DNA from: a virus
IMG/VR virus record: IMGVR_UViG_3300010970_000034
Span: 1 to 33,963 of that record
Direction: 5' to 3' (one strand)
DNA length: 33,963 nucleotides
A program made the translations under genes and the position numbers. Under the pieces are notes generated by a model. The model worked only from the letters and a program-made list of their open reading frames with translations, made no database searches and was not told where the DNA came from. Below are positions 5,269 to 13,413 of the stretch, piece after piece; the stretch's first letter is position 1; the number at the start of each line of letters is the position of its first letter.

Positions 5269-6792
5269 TTATGCGGTATATGTACCAGACGATGTAAATG
5301 TGTGAATGGTGTTACCACCGCTTGATGTGACTGTCCCGCCTGTGCCTCGTTGTGCGCCTGCGTAAGAAATAACAAATACGCCTGAACCTCCTGCGCCGCC
5401 GTTTCCAGCTGTACCGCCGCCGCCGCCACCACCGCCACCTAAGTTAGCAGTTCCTGCTGTGCCTGTTCCAGGGTTGGCACTACCAGCACCTCCACCGCCT
5501 GAACCACCCGCACCAGCAGTTGTACTATCTGTTGCACCACCACCACCACCGCCACCATAAGTAACAGCAGAACCTGAAATTGAACTAGAAAAACCAGCAC
5601 CACCAGCACCGCCAGCAGTAGTTCCACCAACACTTCCTGCCGCACTTGCACCACCACCACCGCCACTTCCATAATTTGCAGCAGATTGACTTGCGCCGCC
5701 TGCAAAACCTTGCCCAGATGTTCCTGCACCGCCTGCTTGTGCTGTGCCATTTCGTCCAGAACCACCACCGCCTGAACCACCCGCTTGTCCTACTGTGGTG
5801 CTACTAGAACTGCCGGTATAAGAACCACCACCGCCACCACCAGTTGCTGAAACTGTTAGACCAGTTGTGTTCCCACCCGCACCGCCTGCAACAGCACTAG
5901 ATGTAGCACCAGTGCCGCCTGCACCAATAACAATTGAATAAGATGCACCAGAGCTTACGCCTACTGTTCCTGTTAATAACCCGCCAGCACCACCGCCACC
6001 ACCTGAACCAAGTCCACCACCAGCGCCGCCTGCTACTGCTAAATAACTGACGTTATAAAGCAATGATGTTACTGCCTGCCAACCCGCAGTTACATATGTT
6101 TCAAGTTGCCCTAAAGTTGAGTTATATCTAGTCATTCCAACTGCGGGAGTGCCAGGGCGTTGTGCCGTTGTTCCGTTTGGAAATTGCCAAGCACCTGTGC
6201 CAGTAGACAACAATTGAGTGCCTGCGCCTGAAAGCGTCAAAACACCGCTAATCGTCAAGTTTGTAAATGTCGTTGCAGACACGCCAACCACTTGAAATTG
6301 CGTACCGTCGTAGACAATAACAAACAGGTAATTAGCAGTCAAATCACCGGCTGATAGTGCTGTATTGCCATTTTTTGTAATTGATTTTGCGCCTAACGAA
6401 CTGATGTTGATTGTCACCGCACCAGTATTTGTATTAGCGGCAACAAACGCAAACATTTGACCCGCTGCATATGCGGTCAATGCTGGGCTAACAGTCGCTG
6501 TAATCGTATCTGTTCCCGATACGGTCAAGAACGAGCCAAACGAGTTTTGCACTTGTGCAATGTTTGCAGAATCAGTTGCTGCTGAACCCGCACTCAACCC
6601 CGTAAACTTAAAAGTTCCCATGGGAAGATTGGCTGTCGGTGTTGTTTGACCGTCTTTTGTAAGAGCCGTCGATAGACCTGTAGCCAAGTCAGCGGTCAGC
6701 GCATTGAACGCTGTTGATGAGATGACTGTGCCTGTGACAACTGGCTGACCAGTTGAGTTGATTACAAATGTACCGCTGCCGTTATAGCTCAT
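5269..6792 (-). CDS. Tail fibre / adhesin with polyglycine-rich domain
   Basis: 507 residues. The N-terminal half is low-complexity beta-type sequence (GTVISSTAFNALTADLATGL, SLGAKSITKNGNTALSAGDL). A typical fibre linker TTAQRPGTPAVGMTRYNST follows near residues 210-228. From about residue 245 to 470 comes an extreme Gly/Ala/Ser region with repeated GGGGG and GGAGG blocks, closed by VFVISYAGAQRG and a TFTSSGTYTA end. Similar glycine-rich domains are known in phage fibres, and polyglycine-II helices form the tip of the S16 adhesin. It probably binds the host receptor. It is last of the virion genes, next to a small partner. Confidence 0.75.
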   Translation of the reverse strand: MSYNGSGTFVINSTGQPVVTGTVISSTAFNALTADLATGLSTALTKDGQTTPTANLPMGTFKFTGLSAGSAATDSANIAQVQNSFGSFLTVSGTDTITATVSPALTAYAAGQMFAFVAANTNTGAVTINISSLGAKSITKNGNTALSAGDLTANYLFVIVYDGTQFQVVGVSATTFTNLTISGVLTLSGAGTQLLSTGTGAWQFPNGTTAQRPGTPAVGMTRYNSTLGQLETYVTAGWQAVTSLLYNVSYLAVAGGAGGGLGSGGGGGAGGLLTGTVGVSSGASYSIVIGAGGTGATSSAVAGGAGGNTTGLTVSATGGGGGGSYTGSSSSTTVGQAGGSGGGGSGRNGTAQAGGAGTSGQGFAGGASQSAANYGSGGGGGASAAGSVGGTTAGGAGGAGFSSSISGSAVTYGGGGGGGATDSTTAGAGGSGGGGAGSANPGTGTAGTANLGGGGGGGGGTAGNGGAGGSGVFVISYAGAQRGTGGTVTSSGGNTIHTFTSSGTYTA

Positions 6793-6802
6793 TGATTACC
6801 TC

Positions 6803-9073
6803 TTATTGTTGACCAACTTGGGGATTAGTCAAAAGCCCCGCATAAATGGATGCCGGCACTACTCGTTCGCCGAGAGAAAAGCCTGGCACTTTAGTCGATA
6901 ATGCTTTACCCATATCTAATGCTTTTTTCTGCTCTGCTGCGTTTAATGTGCCTTGCAATTGTTTTTTGGCAAAAGGAATAGCAAGAGTTGCAACGCCAGG
7001 CGATACAATTCCAACAGAATTAGCCAAAATATCAATACCCGCACCAAGCATTAAAGCACCTGAGTTACTATTGTTAACTGCCGAGCCTTTAGGTTGTACG
7101 GTGGTGTATTCAGCAACACGGCCCAAACGCTTTAATTCACCAATTTCTTCAGGTGTAAAAAACAACGCTAGTTTTTTATCGCCAATTTCTTTAAGTGTTT
7201 TGTTGTACGTTGCAGCGCCAAATGTCCCAACCTCGTCCGATCTACCGCCCAATGCCCGATCTTTCAAATGCGTCAAAATAGCCGACTTTGTAGCTGCTGG
7301 ATCGCCTGATGTGGCAACGGCAGCTGCATCCGCAACATCACCGTTAAGTACAAACTTGCGTACAAACTGATCTGGCTGCATACCGTTTACGGTAGCCTCA
7401 ATTGGTTTGTTAGATTCTTGCCACTTTTTATAATCTGCAAAATTTGCCCTTGCCTCTTTTAAAGCCGTAAGCAAATCTGCCGATTGAGCGTCTTGCGTTT
7501 GCAAGAATTTGCCGCCGGCCTCAGTCACAAGTTGATTGCCGCCAAACTCTGTCTTAACTGGTGCAATTTCTGTGTCATCAATTGCCTTGCGAACCAAGCT
7601 CAAAGCAAATTTAACGTTGCCATCTTGTGTGCTACGTTGCGCTTTAGCAACCATAGTCATCAAGTTATCAAGCGCATTGGTATCGAACGGTACGGGAAAT
7701 GTTTTACCGTTAATTGTTGTTTGACCAGCGCTTAACTCGTTCAGCATCCCACGAACATTTTCAGGCAAAAATGCGTTTGCATTGGATTTTGCTAACAAAG
7801 TGTCAATGTTGTTTATCAATTCTGCACGATTTAACGGCGTTGTCCCGCCTGGCAATTCACCGGCTTTTTTGTACAAACTAGACGCAGCCGCTTGTTTAGC
7901 AGCATCTTCTGCGGCAATTTTTGTCGCACTTGCTTCGCCTGCTTCCATTAAATACGGCGCTTGTACGTTACCCGCACCTTGAGCGTTTAACGCCTCAATC
8001 AAAGCACGATTGTTTTGCGCTTGTACATTGCCCAATGTTTGCAGATTAGGGTCTTGCGAGTTCATGCCTGTTTTGGCTAGGTTTTGCTCTAGCGTGATCT
8101 GCCGTGGATCAAGGGTAATCATGCCCTTGGTTGGCGTAGTACCCTCAACCATGCGGAAATCAAGCAATCGACGCATTGCATCGCCGCCCAAGTCACCACC
8201 AGTTCGCAACGCATTTGCAACGTCTGCGGTAAGCGACTTGCGTACTTGGTCTGGCAATCGGGTGAAATCAATGCCTGACTGACCGAGCTTTAAAGTGATG
8301 ATTTGATCGACTTCAGCAGGGCCTGGAATTGCAGCGTCAGGGTTTAGTTTGCCGGTTAGTGTAGGCGCTACTTTTTGACCGGCAGACGTAAGCAAAGATT
8401 TCGCCCCACTATATCCCGCAGGCGCAGCAATGCCACCCGCCAAGCCTGCAAAGAATTGTTGCAACGGATCGCCACCTGATTCTCTTACTAACCCGCTGCC
8501 GTACCCTGCGCCAGCTGCCGAGCCGTATTGCAACATGGGATTAGCTGCCAACTGGTTTGCAACATTGCTTGTGATGCCGGTGGTATTTTTAGCAAGCGCC
8601 GCCGCACCCGATACCATTGGGATCGTTGATGCCATTGACGTAGTAATGTCACCCACAACTTGTTCGCTTGGCAATACATTAGCCAAACCTGTCCGAGTGT
8701 CCATGACAGACGTTTCTTTAGGTTTAGGTAATCCAAGCAAATCAGCTAGTTTTTGACCATAGGTTGACATTGATGCCGCTGGTGGCCCGCCGGCAAGTTG
8801 TGAAATTGCGCTAACACCCATCCGCATAGGTTCTAACGGCAAGCCTAACGTGTTCGCTGCGCCTTCAATTGCATACCGGCCTGTCAGCCCAACCTGTCGA
8901 GGGAAGTCTTTAACCGCCGACATAATGCTTTCGCCTGTTGATTTCTCAGGCGGTGTTGGCGGTGGAGTAGACGCATGAAATTCATTGGCAAGTTTCCACG
9001 CCTCGTTTTCGTCTTTAGCGTCAACCTCGTAAACTTCTTTGCCGATCTTTACTTCAAAAGTGGCTGTTGTCAT
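6803..9073 (-). CDS. Large internal/ejection virion protein
   Basis: 756 residues. The N-terminus has a small beta/alpha module (TFEVKIGKEVYEVDAKDENE) then a Pro/Thr linker. Glycine/alanine-rich hydrophobic segments at about 120-250 (GAAALAKNTTGI, AAGAGYGSGL, AGLAGGIAAPAGYSG) suggest membrane insertion. The C-terminal half is helical. Length, position after adaptor and nozzle genes, and lack of enzyme motifs fit an ejection protein that enters the host envelope with the DNA (P22 gp16-like role). No specific family was identified. Confidence 0.6.
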   Translation of the reverse strand: MTTATFEVKIGKEVYEVDAKDENEAWKLANEFHASTPPPTPPEKSTGESIMSAVKDFPRQVGLTGRYAIEGAANTLGLPLEPMRMGVSAISQLAGGPPAASMSTYGQKLADLLGLPKPKETSVMDTRTGLANVLPSEQVVGDITTSMASTIPMVSGAAALAKNTTGITSNVANQLAANPMLQYGSAAGAGYGSGLVRESGGDPLQQFFAGLAGGIAAPAGYSGAKSLLTSAGQKVAPTLTGKLNPDAAIPGPAEVDQIITLKLGQSGIDFTRLPDQVRKSLTADVANALRTGGDLGGDAMRRLLDFRMVEGTTPTKGMITLDPRQITLEQNLAKTGMNSQDPNLQTLGNVQAQNNRALIEALNAQGAGNVQAPYLMEAGEASATKIAAEDAAKQAAASSLYKKAGELPGGTTPLNRAELINNIDTLLAKSNANAFLPENVRGMLNELSAGQTTINGKTFPVPFDTNALDNLMTMVAKAQRSTQDGNVKFALSLVRKAIDDTEIAPVKTEFGGNQLVTEAGGKFLQTQDAQSADLLTALKEARANFADYKKWQESNKPIEATVNGMQPDQFVRKFVLNGDVADAAAVATSGDPAATKSAILTHLKDRALGGRSDEVGTFGAATYNKTLKEIGDKKLALFFTPEEIGELKRLGRVAEYTTVQPKGSAVNNSNSGALMLGAGIDILANSVGIVSPGVATLAIPFAKKQLQGTLNAAEQKKALDMGKALSTKVPGFSLGERVVPASIYAGLLTNPQVGQQ

Positions 9074-10671
9074 TTTGGAGTAATCCTACGAACAGAGCCT
9101 GGCGGTGCAGTCGGAGTTTTAGCGTATTTTTCGTTAAGCGAAATAACCGTTTCAAGTGCTTTCATGCGAGTTTGATAAGGAATATTTTTGTCTGCTACGT
9201 TAGCCGCTGCTCGTTTGTATTCAAGCAAATCTGTGTTGCTCTGTGGCCCTTCCATTCTTGGTACGTTAGCAGTCAAGCCTGCGCTAATAACTTGCAATTG
9301 TGCATCAGCAGCAGACTTGTTTGTAGGTATGCCAGCAGCATCTGTTGCCATTGTAAATAAATTGCTAATAGCGCCAGAAGTGGCTTGAGGCAATATTGAT
9401 TGCGCTCGTCTAGCCAAATCGAGTGCAGATTCACCTTGCGCTACTTTTTTATCTACTTCAACAACCGCTGGTGTGCCAGACGCTGCCTGACTTGCTACTT
9501 GCGACCTTTGAACTAATATTTTATTAGCTGGGTTTTTAGGATCTGGAATAGTTACAAGATCAAGCGTTGCTTTTGCGCCTTCAGTACCAAGTGTTTCCGC
9601 TGTTTTAAATTTAGCATTTAATTCAGCAGCTTGTTCAATTGGAACGGCTGTTAATTTTCCGTCAATTATTACTTGAGTTGTGCCTGCCGCAGGCGGTGGT
9701 GCTGCTTGTGTAGTTTCTCCCGTTGGCGCAATAACAGTCGCATTAGGCGAAATAACTTGCGTTAATTTTTTGTTAATAAACGCTGTTGCTAATTCTTTAA
9801 ATTTAGGATTATCAGGTGTAATTCCTGCGTCAGCTAATTCTTGTGCAAGAGGTGTTTGTGTCGGTACTGGGGAAATTCCCTCAACCTCAACATATTTTCC
9901 GTCTTTGGCCATCTGCACTAAAACAAGTTTGCCATTACGCATAACTGGAATTGGCGCACCCGCTGGCATATTGACTACGTTATTACTAACTGCTCGACCT
10001 GCTAGTATTTGTCTTGTTTTGTAAGCATCAATACTAAGAGGTGTTTGACCTGCTTCTCTAGCTTGTTGAGCATAAAGTTTGTATTCAGCCAATGGGCCGC
10101 TATCTTGTTTGCCCAATTGCTCGTATTCCAATTTAGCAACTGGCGCAATGTATGGGTTTTGGCTCATCATCATCTGCACAAGACGTTGACGTTTTTGCTC
10201 TGGGTCTAACGGCATACCGCTTGTTGGTGGGATTGCTGCCTGTGGTGCTACAGCAGGCTGATACGCCACGGCAGGCGTTTCGACATTGCCCGACGGTGCA
10301 ACTTGCAGATTTGGATTGTCCTCAAAGTCAGAACCCATTGGGGTAAATGACGTTGCAGGCCGAGCTTGAATCTCAGGCATACCCATGACTGCGGCACGAC
10401 CAGGTGAGGCTGTTGGGTTAAAGCTTGACAACATTTGTTGCGCCTCTGCTTTAGCCTCTTGGTTTAACTTGATGCGTTCTTCTTCGCCCGTACCTTTTGC
10501 GCCCATGTAGGCTTGCAACACTTTAGCAAGTCCCGACAAAGGAGAAATAGGTGCTTGAATACCTTGGTAGCTTTGAATATCAACAGGTTGAAAAGCCTGC
10601 TGTTGCATAATCTGCGCTAACTTTTCGTTGCGCTGAATCGCCGCTAGTCTAGTGTTGTAATCCAAATCCAT
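9070..10671 (-). CDS. Internal/ejection virion protein
   Basis: 533 residues, Q/A/P-rich and mostly helical. The N-terminus is MDLDYNTRLAAIQRNEKLAQ; a proline-rich centre (PAVAYQPAVAPQAAIPPTSG) separates helical blocks, and the end is PPGSVRRITPK. It sits between the 103-residue Q/M-rich protein and the 756-residue ejection candidate, overlapping the latter by ATGA. This composition is typical of podovirus DNA-ejection proteins. No enzyme motif was seen, so the role rests on context. Confidence 0.55.
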   Translation of the reverse strand: MDLDYNTRLAAIQRNEKLAQIMQQQAFQPVDIQSYQGIQAPISPLSGLAKVLQAYMGAKGTGEEERIKLNQEAKAEAQQMLSSFNPTASPGRAAVMGMPEIQARPATSFTPMGSDFEDNPNLQVAPSGNVETPAVAYQPAVAPQAAIPPTSGMPLDPEQKRQRLVQMMMSQNPYIAPVAKLEYEQLGKQDSGPLAEYKLYAQQAREAGQTPLSIDAYKTRQILAGRAVSNNVVNMPAGAPIPVMRNGKLVLVQMAKDGKYVEVEGISPVPTQTPLAQELADAGITPDNPKFKELATAFINKKLTQVISPNATVIAPTGETTQAAPPPAAGTTQVIIDGKLTAVPIEQAAELNAKFKTAETLGTEGAKATLDLVTIPDPKNPANKILVQRSQVASQAASGTPAVVEVDKKVAQGESALDLARRAQSILPQATSGAISNLFTMATDAAGIPTNKSAADAQLQVISAGLTANVPRMEGPQSNTDLLEYKRAAANVADKNIPYQTRMKALETVISLNEKYAKTPTAPPGSVRRITPK

Positions 10672-10673
10672 GA

Positions 10674-10985
10674 TTAAGTCCCCATGTCACCAGTATATTT
10701 TGGCGCTTGAGCATTAGCCGAATCAAACATACCACCAGTTTGTGCTTGACCAAGTTTAAGTCGGGCAATGTAGTCTTTATAATCCTGCATATCGCCTTGC
10801 TGATTAAACTGGTTGTACATTTTCATCGCATCTTGTACGCCGCCAAACGGGTTCTGTGACGCTGCTTGACCCATTGATTGCGGCATCTCTTGTTGCCCAC
10901 CTTGCAGCGGAGTCTGTTGGGCTTGCTGTTGCAGCATCTGCGCCATTTTCTGTTGCGGAGAAAGGTTTACATATTGATTAAGCAT
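10674..10985 (-). CDS. Small Q/M-rich virion protein
   Basis: 103 residues dominated by Gln, Met and Asn (QQKMAQMLQQQAQQTPLQGG; MKMYNQFNQQGDMQDYKDYI). It begins inside the end of the PP-loop gene (ATGCTTAA overlap) and is followed after two bases by the 533-residue protein. The composition matches its ejection-type neighbours. Likely a minor internal virion protein; inference from context only. Confidence 0.5.
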   Translation of the reverse strand: MLNQYVNLSPQQKMAQMLQQQAQQTPLQGGQQEMPQSMGQAASQNPFGGVQDAMKMYNQFNQQGDMQDYKDYIARLKLGQAQTGGMFDSANAQAPKYTGDMGT

Positions 10986-11670
10986 CGCAATTCCTTAATA
11001 ACTCTAAAGTAGGCAACAAGGCAGACTTTAGTGCCGCCATGTTTATTTTATATTTTTCATGCAAATTTGGGTGTTTTTCTTTCATCCATGCCACTCGATC
11101 CGTTGAGTGTGCCAAATACGCTGTGCAATCGTAACAATCAAGGCTTGAATGGTCGATTGCATAATGTTCTGGTAACTGGCATTGAGTCCTTAAAAACGCC
11201 AAAACTTGCTCTTTAGTCCATGTTTCTATCGGCTGAATGTACGTCACACCATTCACTACCGACCCATGCCGAGCCGTGGATTTGTGGCTTTCATCTAGCC
11301 TTTGCCCACGAATCAAATGCGTAATGCCACGTTTTGCAATTGCCTCTGTCAGAGGTTGCCCAACGTTTGACCAACAGCAATTCAAATAACTCTGTACTCT
11401 TACTGGTTTATCGCCTGCAAACACCATACCTTCAAGGCTATGGTCAACCGGCACAACATCACTTGGGTAGCCGTAAAACTTAATTTGCTGTTCTTGATCT
11501 GACTTAACCTCAATAAACTCAACCGCCTCTGCTTTTACCTGTTTGATGATCTCCATCGTTTCAGGGTAAGACTTACCAGTATTTGCCCAAAAGACGATGG
11601 GATTCTTTTCACGGTACAAGTACCAACACGCTAAAGAATCCTTCCCGCCTGAGAACGCTAATCCAAGCAT
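10978..11670 (-). CDS. PP-loop ATPase, PAPS-reductase/DndC-like
   Basis: 230 residues. The PP-loop SGGKDS is at residues 7-12; VFWANTGKSYPET follows, then the family motif IRGQRLDES at 120-128. Cysteines at 97-99 (NCCW) and 178-182 (DCYDC) could bind metal or take part in sulphur transfer. The family adenylates substrates and includes PAPS reductases, DndC and tRNA thiolation enzymes; the substrate here cannot be told. Its location is odd: inside the block of ejection-type virion genes, coupled to both neighbours by overlaps, far from the early metabolic genes. No dndB/D/E partner is present, so classical phosphorothioation is unlikely. Confidence 0.8.
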   Translation of the reverse strand: MLGLAFSGGKDSLACWYLYREKNPIVFWANTGKSYPETMEIIKQVKAEAVEFIEVKSDQEQQIKFYGYPSDVVPVDHSLEGMVFAGDKPVRVQSYLNCCWSNVGQPLTEAIAKRGITHLIRGQRLDESHKSTARHGSVVNGVTYIQPIETWTKEQVLAFLRTQCQLPEHYAIDHSSLDCYDCTAYLAHSTDRVAWMKEKHPNLHEKYKINMAALKSALLPTLELLRNCDA

Positions 11671-12974
11671 TAGAAATAAGCCATTGCCGCAGTTGATGCC
11701 AAACTAGTGATGCCTTGAATACCGGCATTAGCGCCTGCTTGCTGAATACCGTATCGTGACAAATCAGCCTGACCCTGCGCTTGCGTACCCGCAAATGTTG
11801 GTGCTGGTGCAACGCTTGTACCTTGGTAGCCTGCAAACTGTGGCAATTGAATCTGTGAGCCGCCCATAAGCCCAATGACTTCGTTGATTGGTTGCGCCCG
11901 TAATGCCAAATCTTGAGCCAATTGTTGTTGCTGTGCGGTGTTTTGAAACTGAGCTTTATTCAATGCTTGGCTGTATTGTGTCCCTTGAGTGGTCATCCCT
12001 TGACCATAATTTTGACCAACAACGGCATTTGCAAGTTGATCGGCTGTAATTCCTTGACCAAAGTTTTGCCCAACTGCGGTGTTGTACAAGCCTGCCTGTG
12101 ATAGTTTTTCGTTTAATCCTTGTTGACGAGCCGCCATGTCAATATTGATGCCTTGCAGCGCAGCTTGGCTATACAAGTCATTAATGCCCATCTGACGGTT
12201 TCTGTACGCCGCATCGTAGGCAGCTGTGCCTGGCGCTAAACCTTGGTTTGCCAATGCTTGCTTAAAAGATACGTCACCGGCCTGAATGGTTGGATCAAGT
12301 CTTGCCAAGATAGCTTGTTGAGCATTAATGCCTGAATTGGTAGGCATTTGAGTCAAACCACTTGTATCAATCTGTCGTTGTGCTAAACCATAAGTATCAG
12401 CAGCAGTTTTTGCTTGTGCTAAACCATACTGATCGGCTAACGGCACAGCGCCATAACCACCAAAATCTTTTTTAATATCAGTTGATGTTGGTGTAAATGG
12501 CTGAGAAAGCGTGTCATATGCATTTGCTATTCCTCGTTCACCAAGGTTTGCCAATGCTGTTTGTACTCGTTGCTGTGATTCTAAAGTCTGTTGCGCTTGA
12601 GGGGTAAGCGTTTGGGTGACAGTTGGTTGACCGCCGCCAGTCATAAACCCTTCACGGGTCGGCGCTGCGCCTCGTTTTGCATTGTCAGCATCAAAACTTG
12701 CTTGGTCAAAATATGTTTGCCCAGTTTGTTCGTCTGGTCTGTAATATCTATTACGGTCTACGTTGCCAGCGTTGTATTTAGCTAATGCCGCATCATACGA
12801 GGCTTGGTCAAATGTTGGGTTTGAATAAGTAACAGTTTGATTCCCAAATGGCGTATACATATTGGGATTAGACATAATGTTCGACTGTTTAGCCGACGCA
12901 AGGTTATCAATACCTTGTTGTTTGGCTGCGCCAATATAATCTGGTGCTGGCGGTGCTGATGTTGACTTACCCAT
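11670..12974 (-). CDS. Internal/ejection virion protein
   Basis: 434 residues, Gln/Ala/Asn-rich. The N-terminus is MGKSTSAPPAPDYIGAAKQQ. Internal repeats are visible: FDQASYDAALAKYNAG and FDQASFDADNAKRG, and the pair VGQNFGQGITADQL and VGQNYGQGMTTQG. The C-terminus is hydrophobic (SLASTAAMAYF). Together with the two following proteins it makes the three-protein ejection set common in podoviruses. It overlaps GNAT-like and PP-loop genes. Role inferred from order and composition. Confidence 0.6.
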   Translation of the reverse strand: MGKSTSAPPAPDYIGAAKQQGIDNLASAKQSNIMSNPNMYTPFGNQTVTYSNPTFDQASYDAALAKYNAGNVDRNRYYRPDEQTGQTYFDQASFDADNAKRGAAPTREGFMTGGGQPTVTQTLTPQAQQTLESQQRVQTALANLGERGIANAYDTLSQPFTPTSTDIKKDFGGYGAVPLADQYGLAQAKTAADTYGLAQRQIDTSGLTQMPTNSGINAQQAILARLDPTIQAGDVSFKQALANQGLAPGTAAYDAAYRNRQMGINDLYSQAALQGINIDMAARQQGLNEKLSQAGLYNTAVGQNFGQGITADQLANAVVGQNYGQGMTTQGTQYSQALNKAQFQNTAQQQQLAQDLALRAQPINEVIGLMGGSQIQLPQFAGYQGTSVAPAPTFAGTQAQGQADLSRYGIQQAGANAGIQGITSLASTAAMAYF

Positions 12975-13413
12975 TTTCTACCCCTAGAAATCGGCAATTT
13001 TCTTTTGCCAATGTCAAAAATATAATATCGCCATCCGGTACTGCATCTTTAACCCTTGCTTCTTCGCTAAAACCCATTTTAGTGACTAATTTTAGGCTTT
13101 TTGCATGGGTACTGCTCACCGGCACAATAATCTTTTTTACCTTACAAAACTCAAAAGGGTAACTAAATATCGCTTTTAAATACCCTTTTGTTATACGTCC
13201 TTCAATTGCTATGTGACACACAATCGAGGCTTGATTCCAATTCTCGTAAATTACGCCTGCAATAATCTGACCGTCACGCTCTAAACCAATTGCCTGCGAA
13301 CCATCTGCAAAATATTTACCCTGTACTCGTTCTGCTACCCAATGGCCTATCTCAGCGCCTTGGACTATATGCCACCCCAACCTTGTTGGTAAACAATGTC
13401 CGTCGATGCCCAT
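12967..13413 (-). CDS. GNAT-like N-acetyltransferase
   Basis: 148 residues. The fold pattern is visible: QAIGLERDGQIIAGVIYENW (beta2-3), IVCHIAIEGRITKGYLKAIF (beta4 and the acyl-CoA-binding helix region), VKKIIVPVSSTHAKSLKLVT and MGFSEEARVKDA (beta5, alpha4 and tail). The ATG at 13413 has AAGGA about 11 nt upstream, so the 49-bp overlap with the nozzle gene appears real; a TTG 33 bases later is an alternative. The target is unknown. Phage GNATs near virion genes are common and may modify host or virion proteins. Confidence 0.65.
   Translation of the reverse strand: MGIDGHCLPTRLGWHIVQGAEIGHWVAERVQGKYFADGSQAIGLERDGQIIAGVIYENWNQASIVCHIAIEGRITKGYLKAIFSYPFEFCKVKKIIVPVSSTHAKSLKLVTKMGFSEEARVKDAVPDGDIIFLTLAKENCRFLGVENG

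Noticed and set aside
5439-5780. A 113-residue minus-strand ORF rich in V, L and Q inside the glycine-rich fibre
   Set aside because: It is the other frame of the GGN/GCN repeats; biased repeats keep the frame open, and it lacks start context and conserved features.
5400-6050. Repetitive CCACCACC-type DNA that might look like a CRISPR array
   Set aside because: No regular repeat-spacer alternation; the pattern is the codon bias of polyglycine.
6846-8756. Several plus-strand ORFs of 60-174 codons opposite the ejection protein
   Set aside because: They mirror the codon structure of the 756-residue gene, have no ribosome sites and show no domain.
10978-11670. DndC of a phosphorothioation system
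   Set aside because: No DndB, D or E partners are present; the SGGKDS motif alone only supports the wider PP-loop family.
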